Source: Streptomyces sp. NBC_00286
GTDB lineage: Bacteria > Actinomycetota > Actinomycetes > Streptomycetales > Streptomycetaceae
Direction of reading: 5' to 3'
NCBI RefSeq assembly: GCF_036173125.1
Contig: NZ_CP108054.1
Coordinates: 6,539,001-6,603,000, forward strand
DNA length: 64,000 nucleotides
In this document: one piece after another, positions 16,205 through 28,335 of the stretch
Layout of the letters: each line of letters opens with the position of its first letter
Numbering within the stretch: the stretch's first letter is position 1
Notes under the pieces: generated by a model
Seen by the model: only the letters and a program-made list of their open reading frames with translations
Database searches by the model: none
What the model was told of the DNA's origin: nothing
Translations under genes and position numbers: made by a program

Positions 16205-17794
16205 ATGGGCGAGTACCGGACGACACAACGAACACGCCGACCGCGCGGCGCACTTGCCGCTTTGATGGCCGCGAGCTGTCTGCTGCTCGCCGCCTGCGGC
16301 TCGGGTGCCGGCGAGTCCTCGTACGACGGCAGCAACAAGGCCAGTGACACCGAGCGCTTCCCGGCGCCCGCCCCCGCGCAGCCGACCGGCCCCGCCGGCA
16401 CCGACGAAGGCACCACCCCGGGCGAGCAGAAGGGCGAGATCCGCGAGAGTACGCCGCCTCCCGCCGACTATCTCTCCACGTTCGCCCTGGATGTCGACAC
16501 CGCCTCGTACGGGTATGCGCGCCGCACCATCGCCGACGGCCGGCGGCCCGACCCGGCGACCATCCGCCCCGAGGAGTTCATCAACAGCTTCCGTCAGAAC
16601 TACGAGCGTCCCGACGGCAACGGCTTCTCCGTCACCGTCGACGGGGCGAGTACGGAGGCCGGCGGGGAGAGCGACGACTGGCGTCTCGTACGCGTCGGCC
16701 TGGCCACGCGCCCGGCCGAGGACAGCGGCGAACGGCCGCCCGCCGCCCTCACGTTCGTGATCGACGTCTCGGGTTCCATGGGCGAGCCGGGCCGCCTCGA
16801 CCTGGTCCAGAAGTCCCTCGGCGTGATGACGGACGAACTGCGCGACGACGACTCCGTCGCGATCGTCACCTTCAGCGATGAGGCCGAGACCGTACTCCCG
16901 ATGACCCGCCTCGGCGACAACCGCGACCGCGTCCACGACGCCGTCGACACCCTCGAACCCACCCTCTCCACCAACCTCGGCGCGGGCGTCGACACCGGAT
17001 ACGCCACCGCCGTCGAGGGCCGGCGCGAGGGCGCGACGAACCGTGTCGTCCTGCTTTCCGACGCCCTCGCCAACACCGGTGACACCGACGCCGACTCGAT
17101 CCTGGATCAGGTCTCCGACGCCCGGCGCGAGCACGGCATCACCCTGTTCGGCGTCGGCGTGGGCAGCGACTACGGCGACGCCCTGATGGAACAGCTCGCC
17201 GACAAGGGCGACGGCCACACCACCTACGTATCCAACGAAAAGGACGCCCGTACGGTCTTCGTCGACCAACTGCCCCGCAATATCGACCTCACCGCCCGCG
17301 ACGCCAAGGCACAGGTCGCCTTCGACCCGCAGACGGTCGAGCAGTTCCGGCTCATCGGTTACGACAACCGAGAGGTCGCCGACGAGGACTTCCGCAACGA
17401 CCAGGTCGACGGCGGCGAGATCGGCCCCGGTCACACGGTCACGGCCCTCTACGCCGTCCGCACCAAGCCCGGCGCCGACGGCCACCTCGCCACCGCGACC
17501 GTCCGCTGGCTCGACCCCGAGACCCGCACTCCGCACGAGGAGTCGGCCCAGCTGGAGTCCGAGGCCCTCAACCAGCCCCTGTGGAGCCGCGACAACGCCG
17601 GCAACGGGCTCCAAGTCACCGCCATAGCCGCCTACTTCGCCGACGCCCTCCGCTCCGGTGACTCCCGCTGGTCTCGTCTCCCCGGCGCACCCGGCCTGCC
17701 CGAACTGTCCGACCGCGCCGACGAGTTGGCTGACACCACGGAGTCCGAGGAGGTACGCCAACTCGCCAAGACGATCGAACAGGCGGGCCGATAA
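16205..17794 (+). CDS. VWA-domain lipoprotein (YfbK/DUF3520 type)
   Basis: Surface lipoprotein of 529 residues. The start at ATG 16205 gives a type II signal peptide with lipobox LLAAC. A conserved N-terminal segment (YLSTFALDVDTASYGYARR) precedes a von Willebrand A domain whose metal-ion site DVSGSMGE is intact. The C-terminal DUF3520-like part begins near LPRNIDLTARDAKAQVAF. Such proteins are thought to bind proteins or metals at the cell surface; no specific partner can be named. The gene ends 4 bases from the convergent lacZ stop. An upstream in-frame GTG would bury the signal peptide and was rejected. Confidence 0.9.
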   Translation: MGEYRTTQRTRRPRGALAALMAASCLLLAACGSGAGESSYDGSNKASDTERFPAPAPAQPTGPAGTDEGTTPGEQKGEIRESTPPPADYLSTFALDVDTASYGYARRTIADGRRPDPATIRPEEFINSFRQNYERPDGNGFSVTVDGASTEAGGESDDWRLVRVGLATRPAEDSGERPPAALTFVIDVSGSMGEPGRLDLVQKSLGVMTDELRDDDSVAIVTFSDEAETVLPMTRLGDNRDRVHDAVDTLEPTLSTNLGAGVDTGYATAVEGRREGATNRVVLLSDALANTGDTDADSILDQVSDARREHGITLFGVGVGSDYGDALMEQLADKGDGHTTYVSNEKDARTVFVDQLPRNIDLTARDAKAQVAFDPQTVEQFRLIGYDNREVADEDFRNDQVDGGEIGPGHTVTALYAVRTKPGADGHLATATVRWLDPETRTPHEESAQLESEALNQPLWSRDNAGNGLQVTAIAAYFADALRSGDSRWSRLPGAPGLPELSDRADELADTTESEEVRQLAKTIEQAGR

Positions 17795-17798
17795 CGGG

Positions 17799-21331
<3,533 letters not shown>

Positions 21332-23257
21332 ATGGGCGTACGCAAAGATCTGAAACAGGCGAAGAAACGTACCGACCTGACGAACCGCAGCACCAAGGTC
21401 GAGATCGTCAGGGACCACGACGGAGTCGTACGCGAGGCCCGTATGCCACCCCTCGCGCCGAAGGCCACCACCGGCAGCATCGCCGACCTGCCCTACACCA
21501 ACGCGACCGAGGCCCCCGACGCCGTGATCCTCCGCCGCCGCCAGGCAAATGGCACCTGGCAACCCGTCACCGCGGCGGCCTTCGCCCACGACGTCACCGC
21601 CGTCGCCAAGGGGCTGATCGCGGCGGGACTCGAACCGGGCGGCCGAGTCGCGCTGATGTCCCGTACGCGCTACGAGTGGACGGTCCTCGACTTCGCGATC
21701 TGGGCCGCGGGCGGCCAGTCCGTGCCCATCTACGCCACGTCCTCCGCCGAGCAGATCGAGTGGATCGTCCGCGACTCGGGCGCCCGTTTCGTCATAGCCG
21801 AGACACCCGAGAACACGGAAGCCGTCGTGGCCGGCACGACCGACCACCCCAACCCCCCGCGCGTATGGCAGATCGACGAAGGCGTGATCCCCGAACTCAC
21901 GGCCCGCGGCCAGCACATCCCCGACGAGGAGATCATCAAGCGCCGCGAAGCCCTCACCCCCGACACACCCGCGACGATCTGCTACACGTCCGGCACCACT
22001 GGCCAGCCCAAGGGCTGCGTCCTCACGCACGCCAACCTGCACGCCGAGGCCGCCAACACCGTCGAGCTCCTGCACCCCATCTTCAAAGAGATCACGGGCC
22101 AGGTCGCCTCGACTCTCCTCTTCCTGCCGCTGGCCCACATCCTGGGCCGTACGATCCAGATCGCCTGCCTGATGGCCCGTATCGAGCTGGGCCACTTCCC
22201 GAGCATCACGCCGAACGAACTCCGGCCCGCGCTGCGGGAGTTCGGCCCCACTTTCGTGGTCGGCGTCCCGTACCTCTTCGAGAAGATCCACGCCACCGGC
22301 CGAGCGACCGCCGAGCGCATCGGCCGCGCCGCTTCCTTCGACCGCGCCGACCGCATCGCCGTCCGTTTCGCCGAGGCCCACCTCAACAAGTTCCTCGACC
22401 GCGGCGAGGGCCCGAACCCCGGCCTGTACGCCGCCTGGGCCCTGTACGACAAGCTGGTCTACCGCCGCATCCGCAAGGAGCTCGGCGGCCGCCTGCGCTA
22501 CGCCATCAGCGGCGGCTCCCCCCTCGACCGCAACCTCAACCTCTTCTTCTACGCCGCCGGAATCATCATCTACGAGGGCTACGGTCTGACCGAGACCACA
22601 GCCGCCGCGACGATCGTCCCGCCCCTGAAACCCCGCCCGGGCACGGTCGGCCTCCCCGTCCCCGGCACGGCGATCCGTATCGACGACGACGGCGAGGTCC
22701 TCATCAAGGGCGGCATCGTCTTCAACGCGTACTGGAACAACCCCGCCGCCACCGACGCCGCCCTCACGGATGCCTGGTTCGAGACCGGCGACCTGGGCTC
22801 CCTCGACGAGGACGGCTACCTCACCATCACCGGCCGCAAGAAAGACATCCTCATCACGTCGGGCGGCAAAAACGTCTCTCCCGCCATCCTGGAGGACCGC
22901 CTCCGCAGCCGACCCCCGGTGGGCCAGTGCATCGTCGTAGGCGACAACCGCCCGTACGTAGCCGCCCTGATCACCCTCGACCGCGAGGACGTAGCCCACT
23001 GGCTCCACGTCCGCGCCATGCCCGCGAACACCCCCATGTCCGACCTGATCCGCGACCCCGCCATGCGAGCCGACGTCCAAAAGGCCGTGGACTACGCCAA
23101 CCAGGCGGTCTCCCGAGCCGAGTCCATCCGCGAATTCCTCCTCGTGGAAGGCGAGTTCACAGAGGAGAACCGCCTGCTGACTCCGTCCCTGAAGGTCAAG
23201 CGGCATGCGGTTACGCGGGCGTACGCGGAGCAGATCGAGGCGCTGTATCGGGGCTGA
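21332..23257 (+). CDS. Long-chain fatty acid-CoA ligase, AMP-forming
   Basis: Activates a fatty or other carboxylic acid to its CoA thioester through an acyl-adenylate. The 641 residues carry the AMP-binding P-loop CYTSGTTGQPKGC, the YGLTETTA motif, GDLGSLDEDGYL and the C-terminal domain hinge GRKKDILITSGGKNVSP. The length and LPLAHILGRTIQ segment fit FACL/FadD15-type enzymes. The basic N-terminus (MGVRKDLKQAKKR) has no signal, so it is cytosolic or membrane-associated. GGGAG lies 5 bases before ATG 21332. Monocistronic; true substrate not deducible. Confidence 0.92.
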   Translation: MGVRKDLKQAKKRTDLTNRSTKVEIVRDHDGVVREARMPPLAPKATTGSIADLPYTNATEAPDAVILRRRQANGTWQPVTAAAFAHDVTAVAKGLIAAGLEPGGRVALMSRTRYEWTVLDFAIWAAGGQSVPIYATSSAEQIEWIVRDSGARFVIAETPENTEAVVAGTTDHPNPPRVWQIDEGVIPELTARGQHIPDEEIIKRREALTPDTPATICYTSGTTGQPKGCVLTHANLHAEAANTVELLHPIFKEITGQVASTLLFLPLAHILGRTIQIACLMARIELGHFPSITPNELRPALREFGPTFVVGVPYLFEKIHATGRATAERIGRAASFDRADRIAVRFAEAHLNKFLDRGEGPNPGLYAAWALYDKLVYRRIRKELGGRLRYAISGGSPLDRNLNLFFYAAGIIIYEGYGLTETTAAATIVPPLKPRPGTVGLPVPGTAIRIDDDGEVLIKGGIVFNAYWNNPAATDAALTDAWFETGDLGSLDEDGYLTITGRKKDILITSGGKNVSPAILEDRLRSRPPVGQCIVVGDNRPYVAALITLDREDVAHWLHVRAMPANTPMSDLIRDPAMRADVQKAVDYANQAVSRAESIREFLLVEGEFTEENRLLTPSLKVKRHAVTRAYAEQIEALYRG

Positions 23258-23502
23258 GGTGCTCCTATTGCCGGGCCGGCATGTGGGGCAGGGGCCCGGC
23301 CTTGCGGTCCGCACCACGACCGCGGCTTCATCGCATAAAGTGACACTTTCCCAGGTTTTCTGTCCGTTTCCTTCGTGCAAAACCACCCTATTGAGCGTAT
23401 GTCGCGACCGCGATAGCTACTGAGAGTTGCATACGGTGGCGTGCGTCGCGCCGGCCGGACACCGGCGCATGTCTGGCTCTTCGACTATCGGAAGGAGTGA
23501 GC

Positions 23503-24315
23503 GTGAAAGCTCGCTTTGGCGTAAGTCGGGGAAAGGCGCTCGCGCTCGCAGCACTGGCCGCGATTGTCGCCTCGACCCTGTCAGCATCGGAATACGCTCT
23601 CGCAGCGGACGGCCGAGGTCGCTCACAACACTGGGGCGTGATCACCCGCAACACAATCGGCTCTCCCGTCGCCGAGTTGAGGGACGGTCCGTTCGGCTCG
23701 TTCGGTGTGCAAGGATCCTCCGCCAGGCCGCCCTACGGTCGAGGCAGCCTTGGAATCGAGGTGGCGGACAATTCCACCTCGCTCGCTGATCCCCGCGAGA
23801 AGGTCGACTTCGGTAATGAGGTCGACTTCTTCGGTGATCCGGTGCTGGGCCTGGAGCAACTCGGTTTCCATGTCTTCCAGACCGGCGAGAACATCGCCTA
23901 CGGGGGCCCGGAGAACATGCCGAACATCAGGTTTGAGATCGACGCGAACCTGAGCTCACTGCCGGCGGACAACTACACCACGATGGTGTGGGTGCCGGAC
24001 GCGGCTCCGGTGACCAACCAATGGAGCGGCTTCATCGACGCCACCTCCACCGGCTATTGGTACTTCAGCGGCGCCGAGGGCGCCGCCACCGGCTGCACCC
24101 AGGCCGCGCAGTGCACGTTCGCCCAGGCGAAGACCGCCCTCGATGACGGCGGCGACGCACCCATCATCTACACGGCCGCGGTAGGCAAGGGCCGCGACCA
24201 CATGTGGATCGGCGCTGTCGACGGTCTCCGGATCAATCGATACATCTACGACTTCGAAGCCAGCGGCGTCAGGACTCGTTTCGCTCCTTCCGGCAACAAC
24301 AACGCGGTGGGCTGA
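23503..24315 (+). CDS. Exported protein of unknown function
   Basis: A 270-residue preprotein. GTG 23503 follows AAGGAG by 5 bases and is preferred to GTG 23497, which overlaps that site. The signal peptide (KARFGVSRGKALALAALAA ... AALA) is cleaved near residue 33. The mature part is rich in aromatic and small residues, with NYTTMVWVPDAAP, WSGFIDATSTGYWYF and a CTQAAQC pair about two thirds along; it reads like a beta-sandwich, but no family was recognised. A palindromic repeat follows the stop and may terminate transcription. Confidence 0.7.
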   Translation: MKARFGVSRGKALALAALAAIVASTLSASEYALAADGRGRSQHWGVITRNTIGSPVAELRDGPFGSFGVQGSSARPPYGRGSLGIEVADNSTSLADPREKVDFGNEVDFFGDPVLGLEQLGFHVFQTGENIAYGGPENMPNIRFEIDANLSSLPADNYTTMVWVPDAAPVTNQWSGFIDATSTGYWYFSGAEGAATGCTQAAQCTFAQAKTALDDGGDAPIIYTAAVGKGRDHMWIGAVDGLRINRYIYDFEASGVRTRFAPSGNNNAVG

Positions 24316-24390
24316 CCTCGCGCTTTCACGAGACGGCCAGTCCGAAAGCTGATCAGGCATACGGACCTCTGGCGGTCCAGGCAGGCGCTC

Positions 24391-24440
24391 TGCGAAAGGC
24401 GTGAACACCTTCCCGGAAGGTGTTCACGCCTTCGGCGGCT
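24391..24440. repeat. Palindromic repeat/terminator, copy 1
   Basis: AGGCGTGAACACCTTCC at 24397-24413 and its exact complement at 24415-24431 form a 17-bp near-perfect palindrome. The same element with flanks recurs at 27861-27918, including TGGTGTCCCGG just downstream in both. It lies between two convergent genes. Confidence 0.8.
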
Positions 24441-24477
24441 GGTGTCCCGGCGGAGAGAGTTGGCGGCCCAGGAGAGG

Positions 24478-25026
24478 TCAAGCCGCCAAGGTCGGCGGGG
24501 ACTCCTCCGGGAGGGAGAGCTCGAACCAGACGGTCTTGCCGCCCGGCCCGTACGGGCCATCTCCTATGGCACACCCACCCCACCGTTCGGCCACCGTGTC
24601 GAGAATCAGCATCCCGCGCCCGCCGTCCGCGTGCGGCGGCGGTGTGATGGGCGGCGCGGTCGGGGGCAGGTCGGGACTCGTGTCCCAGACGGTGACCCGC
24701 AGTACGGGACAGAGCCACTGGAGCCGTACGGTTGCGGGGCCCTTCGTGTGCCGAACCGAGTTGGTCGCCAGCTCGGAGGCCAACAGCTCGGCGCGGTCCG
24801 CGAGTTCGGCGAGACCGTGAGCGGAGAGTACGGCCCGGAGGGTGAGCCTGGCGATGCCAGAGCCTCTGGGGTCACAGGGGAAGTGCAGCTCGTAGTGCCA
24901 GGGTGCGGCGAAGGGGAGAGGTGGAGGGTGCGGGAGGCCTGAGAGGGGATCAAGGGCGGCCATGAGTAGGGAACTCTGGTCGCCATCGGGGGTGGTGGGG
25001 TTCGGGCGGATGGGGTCGTTGTCCAC
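24478..25026 (-). CDS. RsbW-like ATP-binding protein (HATPase_c_2)
   Basis: A 182-residue GHKL-type ATPase with N-box ELATNSVRHT and G1 box DGGRGMLIL, the arrangement of serine kinases that act as anti-sigma factors. GTG 25026 is chosen because AGGAGG lies 6 bases upstream. It is divergent from an XRE-DUF5753 gene, with a DUF397 gene beyond; this trio recurs in Streptomyces near developmental regulators (abaA and whiJ types). No sigma factor is adjacent, so its partner is unknown. The N-terminal 60 residues are proline-rich and probably flexible. Confidence 0.85.
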   Translation of the reverse strand: MDNDPIRPNPTTPDGDQSSLLMAALDPLSGLPHPPPLPFAAPWHYELHFPCDPRGSGIARLTLRAVLSAHGLAELADRAELLASELATNSVRHTKGPATVRLQWLCPVLRVTVWDTSPDLPPTAPPITPPPHADGGRGMLILDTVAERWGGCAIGDGPYGPGGKTVWFELSLPEESPPTLAA

Positions 25027-25217
25027 GTGGCGCCTCCTGGGGTGCGCGGTCGTGAAGTGACAAGTGGGCGTGCGCCACGCGGTGTTGGGGACAGGGCCGG
25101 ACCGGTGTCTTTGCCGCGCAGCCCTGCGTCCCGGGTGGGCAAGCTGCGCGGTGCGCTTCCGGTTCCGGCGGCGAACGGGTGGCACGCATCACACCGTAGG
25201 GCATTGCTGCATCACAC

Positions 25218-25260
25218 GTGAGTCAACTTCCACTAACGAGTGGAAAGTTGACTGACTCAC
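25218..25260. promoter_or_regulatory. Palindromic operator candidate before the XRE gene
   Basis: GTGAGTCAACTTCCACT at 25218-25234 mirrors 25239-25260, which reads as GTGAGTCAGTCAACTTTCCACT on the other strand, with a 4-base centre. It lies 54 bases before the XRE start in the divergent gap with the ATPase gene, a natural site for autoregulation. Confidence 0.6.
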
Positions 25261-25313
25261 TGGACGCCCCGTGTTGCCCTTGCCAGACTGTCCGCGCGCA
25301 CGAGAGAGGACTC

Positions 25314-26168
25314 ATGGCTCCACGAAATGCCCCCACGGGCCGCCACCGCCGCCTAGCTGCGGAAATGCGCCGAATGCGCGAGCAGGCAGGCATCTCGGTG
25401 CAGGGCGCCGCCTCGCTCCTCGGCTCCGACCGGACGATGATCTCCAACATCGAGGCCGCCCGGACCGGCCTGAGCGAGGAGCGCGTACGGCAGCTGGCCA
25501 GCTACTACGGATGCCCGGATCCGGACTTGGTCAACGCACTCGCCGCGATGACAGGCCCACGCCGGGTCCGCCACTGGTGGGACGAGTACCGAGGCAAGCT
25601 CCCAGAAGGCCACCTTGAGGTCTCGGAAGTGGAGCACTACGCCACACGCATCCGCACAGCTCAAACGGTGCATCTCCCTGGGCTGTTCCAGACCGAGGAC
25701 CATGCACGGGCAATCTTCGAATTCGCGGTGCCGAAGCTGCGGCGGCTGGAAGTGGAGCTACGAGTCGAGCATCGGCTCAGGCGGCAGGCCATTCTCGACG
25801 GGGACAACCCGACGCCGTATGTCGGAATCATCCACGAGGCCGCCTTGCGACTGGAGTACGGCGGCCGCGACGTGGCACGCGCGCAACTGGAGCACCTCGC
25901 GGATGCCGCCGACCGCGACAACGTGACACTGCTCGTCATCCCGTTCAGTGCCGGAGCCTTCCACGGCGCGGGGCAGTCAATCCTGTACGCGGAGGGCCCA
26001 GTTCGACAGTTGGATACGGTTCAGCTCGATGCCCCGTTGGGGGCGCACTTCGTGGATGCCCCAACTCCGTTGGCGAACTATCGTTCCCTTCTGGACCTGA
26101 TGGAGCAGTCTGCGCTGTCTCCTGACGAGTCGCAGAAGTTCATCCGGTCCATATCGCGCGAACTGTGA
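25314..26168 (+). CDS. XRE-family HTH regulator with DUF5753 (WhiJ type)
   Basis: A 284-residue DNA-binding protein: helix-turn-helix near residues 20-75 (RMREQAGISVQGAASLLG) followed by the DUF5753 domain (ARAIFEFAVPKLRRLEVE; VTLLVIPFSAGAFHGAG). WhiJ relatives repress development and are relieved by a DUF397 partner; that partner type lies 13 bases downstream here. ATG 25314 follows GAGAGGA; an in-frame GTG at 25218 would start inside the palindrome and was rejected. Likely to bind the inverted repeat at 25218-25260. Confidence 0.9.
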   Translation: MAPRNAPTGRHRRLAAEMRRMREQAGISVQGAASLLGSDRTMISNIEAARTGLSEERVRQLASYYGCPDPDLVNALAAMTGPRRVRHWWDEYRGKLPEGHLEVSEVEHYATRIRTAQTVHLPGLFQTEDHARAIFEFAVPKLRRLEVELRVEHRLRRQAILDGDNPTPYVGIIHEAALRLEYGGRDVARAQLEHLADAADRDNVTLLVIPFSAGAFHGAGQSILYAEGPVRQLDTVQLDAPLGAHFVDAPTPLANYRSLLDLMEQSALSPDESQKFIRSISREL

Positions 26169-26181
26169 GAGGACCGGGCAA

Positions 26182-26379
26182 GTGATCAACGCCAACTGGC
26201 AGCGTTCGTCGTTCTCCCCCGACGGCGGCAACAACTGCGTCGAAGTTGCTGCCACCGACGATGGCGTGGCCCTCCGAGAAAGCGACATCCCGAACGAGCT
26301 TCTGACGACTGGCCGCACCACGCTGTACTCGCTCATACGCAGCGCGAAGGCGGGCGCGTTCCAGTACCCGCCTTCGTAG
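26182..26379 (+). CDS. DUF397 small protein
   Basis: A 65-residue protein with the family pattern WQRSSFSPDGGNNCVEVA, then VALRESDIPN, and a closing helix in FQYPPS. DUF397 proteins pair with WhiJ-type regulators and relieve their repression. GTG start with an AGAGGA site; 13 bases after the XRE gene, so co-transcribed. This member is complete. Confidence 0.9.
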   Translation: MINANWQRSSFSPDGGNNCVEVAATDDGVALRESDIPNELLTTGRTTLYSLIRSAKAGAFQYPPS

Positions 26380-26513
26380 CGCGAACCTTCTGACTCAGGC
26401 CGCTGCAGGCACCCGCACCCCGGCGGAGGCACTTTCCAATCCTCTGGGCGCGGGCCTGGTCAGCCGGGGCCGGGATCCGGGTCGTATTGCGAGCATTACC
26501 AGCATTACGAGCT

Positions 26514-27221
26514 CTATACGACGGCGAAGGTATGCTCTGCCTGCGAACCGATGCTGATTGCCTTTGCTTGGAAGGCGGGAATCTGCGCGGGAGCGGTGCG
26601 GTTCGTGGTGTCGCCCAGGCCCAGCTGCCCTTTGTCGTTGATCCCCCAGCACCATGCGGTGTTTCCGGTTCGGCGGGCGCAGGTGTGGCTGAGGCCTCCA
26701 GTGGCGGGCAGCCAGTTGGTGCCGGTGCCCACCTGCGTAGGCGTGGTGCGGTCCACTGTGTTGCCCAGGCCGAGTTGGCCTTTGTCGTTGAGGCCCCAGC
26801 ACCAGAGTGTGCCGTTCGAGCGGGTGCCGCAGGTGTGGTAGCTGCCGGTGGTGATGGATGACCAGTTGGTGGCGGTGCCCACCTGGACCGGTGTGGTGCG
26901 GTCGAGGGTGTTGCCGAGGCCGAGCTGTCCCTTGTCGTTCAGTCCCCAGCACCACAGGGTCCCGCCGGTCCGGATCGCGCAGGTGTGCGCGGCGCCCCTG
27001 GCGACCTCGGTCCAGTTGGTGGCGGTGCCTATCCGGGTGGGCGTAGGGCGATCCGTGACGTCGCCAAGACCGAGCTGGCCCTTACTGTTCAGGCCCCATC
27101 CGCACAGGGCGCCTTCGGCAACGCTCTGGGCGGTGGAAAACGAACCGGTGGTCGTGGCCGTGTCGGTGAATACAGCGATCACCGCGGGCGGTGTGAGGGG
27201 AGCGACCAGCGCCGCACACAC
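26514..27221 (-). CDS. RCC1-repeat protein with camelysin-like N-terminus
   Basis: A 235-residue protein with four RCC1-type repeats, each with LWCWGLNDKGQLGLG followed by a D-R-T-x-P-x-x-V-G-T box and NW. They would form part of a beta-propeller; a full RCC1 propeller has seven blades, so this is short. The N-terminus (VIAVFTDTATTTGSFST) resembles exported proteins processed by SipW-type signal peptidases (AFFTDTATVTGNTF in relatives). The GTG start at 27221 has no clear ribosome binding site, and the hydrophobic stretch is weak, so the true N-terminus may be lost. A fragment resembling the membrane end of a signal peptidase lies on the opposite strand just beyond. Confidence 0.72.
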   Translation of the reverse strand: MCAALVAPLTPPAVIAVFTDTATTTGSFSTAQSVAEGALCGWGLNSKGQLGLGDVTDRPTPTRIGTATNWTEVARGAAHTCAIRTGGTLWCWGLNDKGQLGLGNTLDRTTPVQVGTATNWSSITTGSYHTCGTRSNGTLWCWGLNDKGQLGLGNTVDRTTPTQVGTGTNWLPATGGLSHTCARRTGNTAWCWGINDKGQLGLGDTTNRTAPAQIPAFQAKAISIGSQAEHTFAVV

Positions 27222-27433
27222 GGCCGGCCGGGTCGGTCTTCGGCCGGGCCGGACACCGCGTCCCTTACCTCGGACGATGGCTCAACCCACTCCACACGCG
27301 CTCCATCAAACTGGCTCTCCTCGGCGTCGTCACAGCAACACTCATCCAGGAAGCCGTCGTGGTCATCCGCATCCGGCGACGCCTGCAACGACGCGGGCAA
27401 GACACCGTGCCCCGGTCAGCCACCGAAACGTAG
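27197..27433 (+). pseudogene. Possible C-terminal fragment of a signal peptidase I
   Basis: An open frame with no start codon, between an in-frame TGA at 27194 and TAG at 27431. It encodes GHRVPYLGRWLNPLHTR, then a membrane helix (IKLALLGVVTATL) and a basic tail (RIRRRLQRRGQ). Many S26/SipW-type peptidases end with a VPYLG-like box followed by one helix. It overlaps the first bases of the RCC1 gene on the other strand. Length and lack of a start mark it as a remnant; the family call is tentative. Confidence 0.35.
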
Positions 27434-27450
27434 AAAGTCCCGCTCAGGCC

Positions 27451-27476
27451 AGCGCCCCGCCCAGGCGGAGGGCGCT
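27451..27476. terminator. GC-rich hairpin
   Basis: AGCGCCCCGCC at 27451-27461 pairs with 27464-27476 (GGCGGAGGGCGCT, two-base bulge). It lies 18 bases past the signal-peptidase-like fragment. Confidence 0.45.
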
Positions 27477-27578
27477 GCGCCGGTCACTCGAATGGCGGAC
27501 CCCAGTGGTCCTGTACTCCGATCGGTCTGAAGATCGGATGGACAGCGCGTTTCGCGTTGACAAAGCAAGGAGGGTCCC

Positions 27579-27707
27579 ATGCAAGACCTCATCGGCGCCG
27601 TCGTCAGCGTCGGAGACCTCGGTGGCATCGTCGGCGGCCTAGTCAATGGCGTCGTCGGCGGCGTCGGCAGCCTCATCGGCAGCCTCGGCGGCCTCGTCGG
27701 CCGCTAG
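27579..27707 (+). CDS. 42-residue glycine-zipper peptide
   Basis: A short gene with an excellent ribosome site (AAGGAGGG, 5 bases before ATG 27579). The peptide has an acidic start (MQDLIGAVV) and then repeats GG[IL]V, GGLV, VVGGVGS, LIGSLGGLV with a C-terminal GR. It has 15 Gly and 21 Val/Leu/Ile/Ala, no Cys, no aromatic residue and no signal peptide. A heptad-like spacing of glycines is what membrane-inserting or self-assembling helices show, as in glycine-zipper toxins, holins or leaderless bacteriocins. No immunity or transport gene is adjacent. The coding claim rests on the ribosome site and the ordered composition. Confidence 0.6.
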   Translation: MQDLIGAVVSVGDLGGIVGGLVNGVVGGVGSLIGSLGGLVGR

Positions 27708-28335
27708 CCAGAGGCCTTCGGACCAGTAGCTCCAGTGTGGCCCAGTGGTCGTAGGCGATCAGTGACCGACGGTTGAACCCCATGCGGGCGCTGATGCCGA
27801 GGTCATCGCCGCGACTGCTGGGCCACGGGCTTGCTGGGGCAGCCGCTCCGGCAGGCATGCTGCGAATGGCGTGAACACTCTTCCGGGATGTGTTCACGCC
27901 ATTCGCAGTTGGTGTCCCGGGCGGGCGGGCCGCCAACGGCTTCCGATTGCGCGGGGGGTTCGGCGGGCGCGATGCGCTCCGACCCAGCTCGAGACGAAGG
28001 CGGCCACGCCAATGAGCAATGCGGCGCCAGGGGAGGGCCGGTAGCTGCAGCCAACGGCCGGTACTTCGAGCCTAGTTGACGTTCAGTCAGGAGCAAGCCG
28101 GGCCGTGGTAGGGAGCACCAAGTGTCAATGTCGGCATGTGTCGTGGTGGGCGTCGAGCCAAGGATGTGGGTCTGCAGCGGAGCGGCGGTCAGCCGAGTGG
28201 AGTAACGGGTTTTTGCCTGCTTCATGCGCCCGTGGTCACATCTTTCCGAAAAGGCGCGTAAGGGATTATTGCGCGCCACCGTCGAGGGTCGACCGTCTGT
28301 GGCGGCCTGCCCCCATTGACACTTGAGAGGACCTC
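27708..28335. other. Intergenic gap with palindromic repeat copy 2
   Basis: Apart from the palindrome at 27861-27907 no gene is supported. A minus-strand frame at 27673-27936 contains GISARMGFNRRSLIAYDHW, which looks ordered, but the frame crosses the palindrome and matches no family I know. Confidence 0.4.
27861..27907. repeat. Palindromic repeat/terminator, copy 2
   Basis: TGCGAATGGCGTGAACAC at 27861-27878 and its exact complement at 27890-27907 (18-bp stem, 11-base loop). It shares GGCGTGAACAC, TTCCCGG-like centre, GTGTTCACGCC and downstream TGGTGTCCCGG with 24391-24450. Base changes in the arms are compensated, so the stem is kept while the sequence drifts. Confidence 0.8.

Noticed and set aside
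23391..23419. TTGAGC-17-TAGCTA as promoter of the 23503 gene
   Set aside because: Spacing is right but the -10 word is poor; chance matches are common at this level.
27673..27936. Minus-strand frame with GISARMGFNRRSLIAYDHW
   Set aside because: The frame crosses a palindromic repeat, lacks a ribosome site and matches no family I know. It could be a gene fragment, but that is not supportable.
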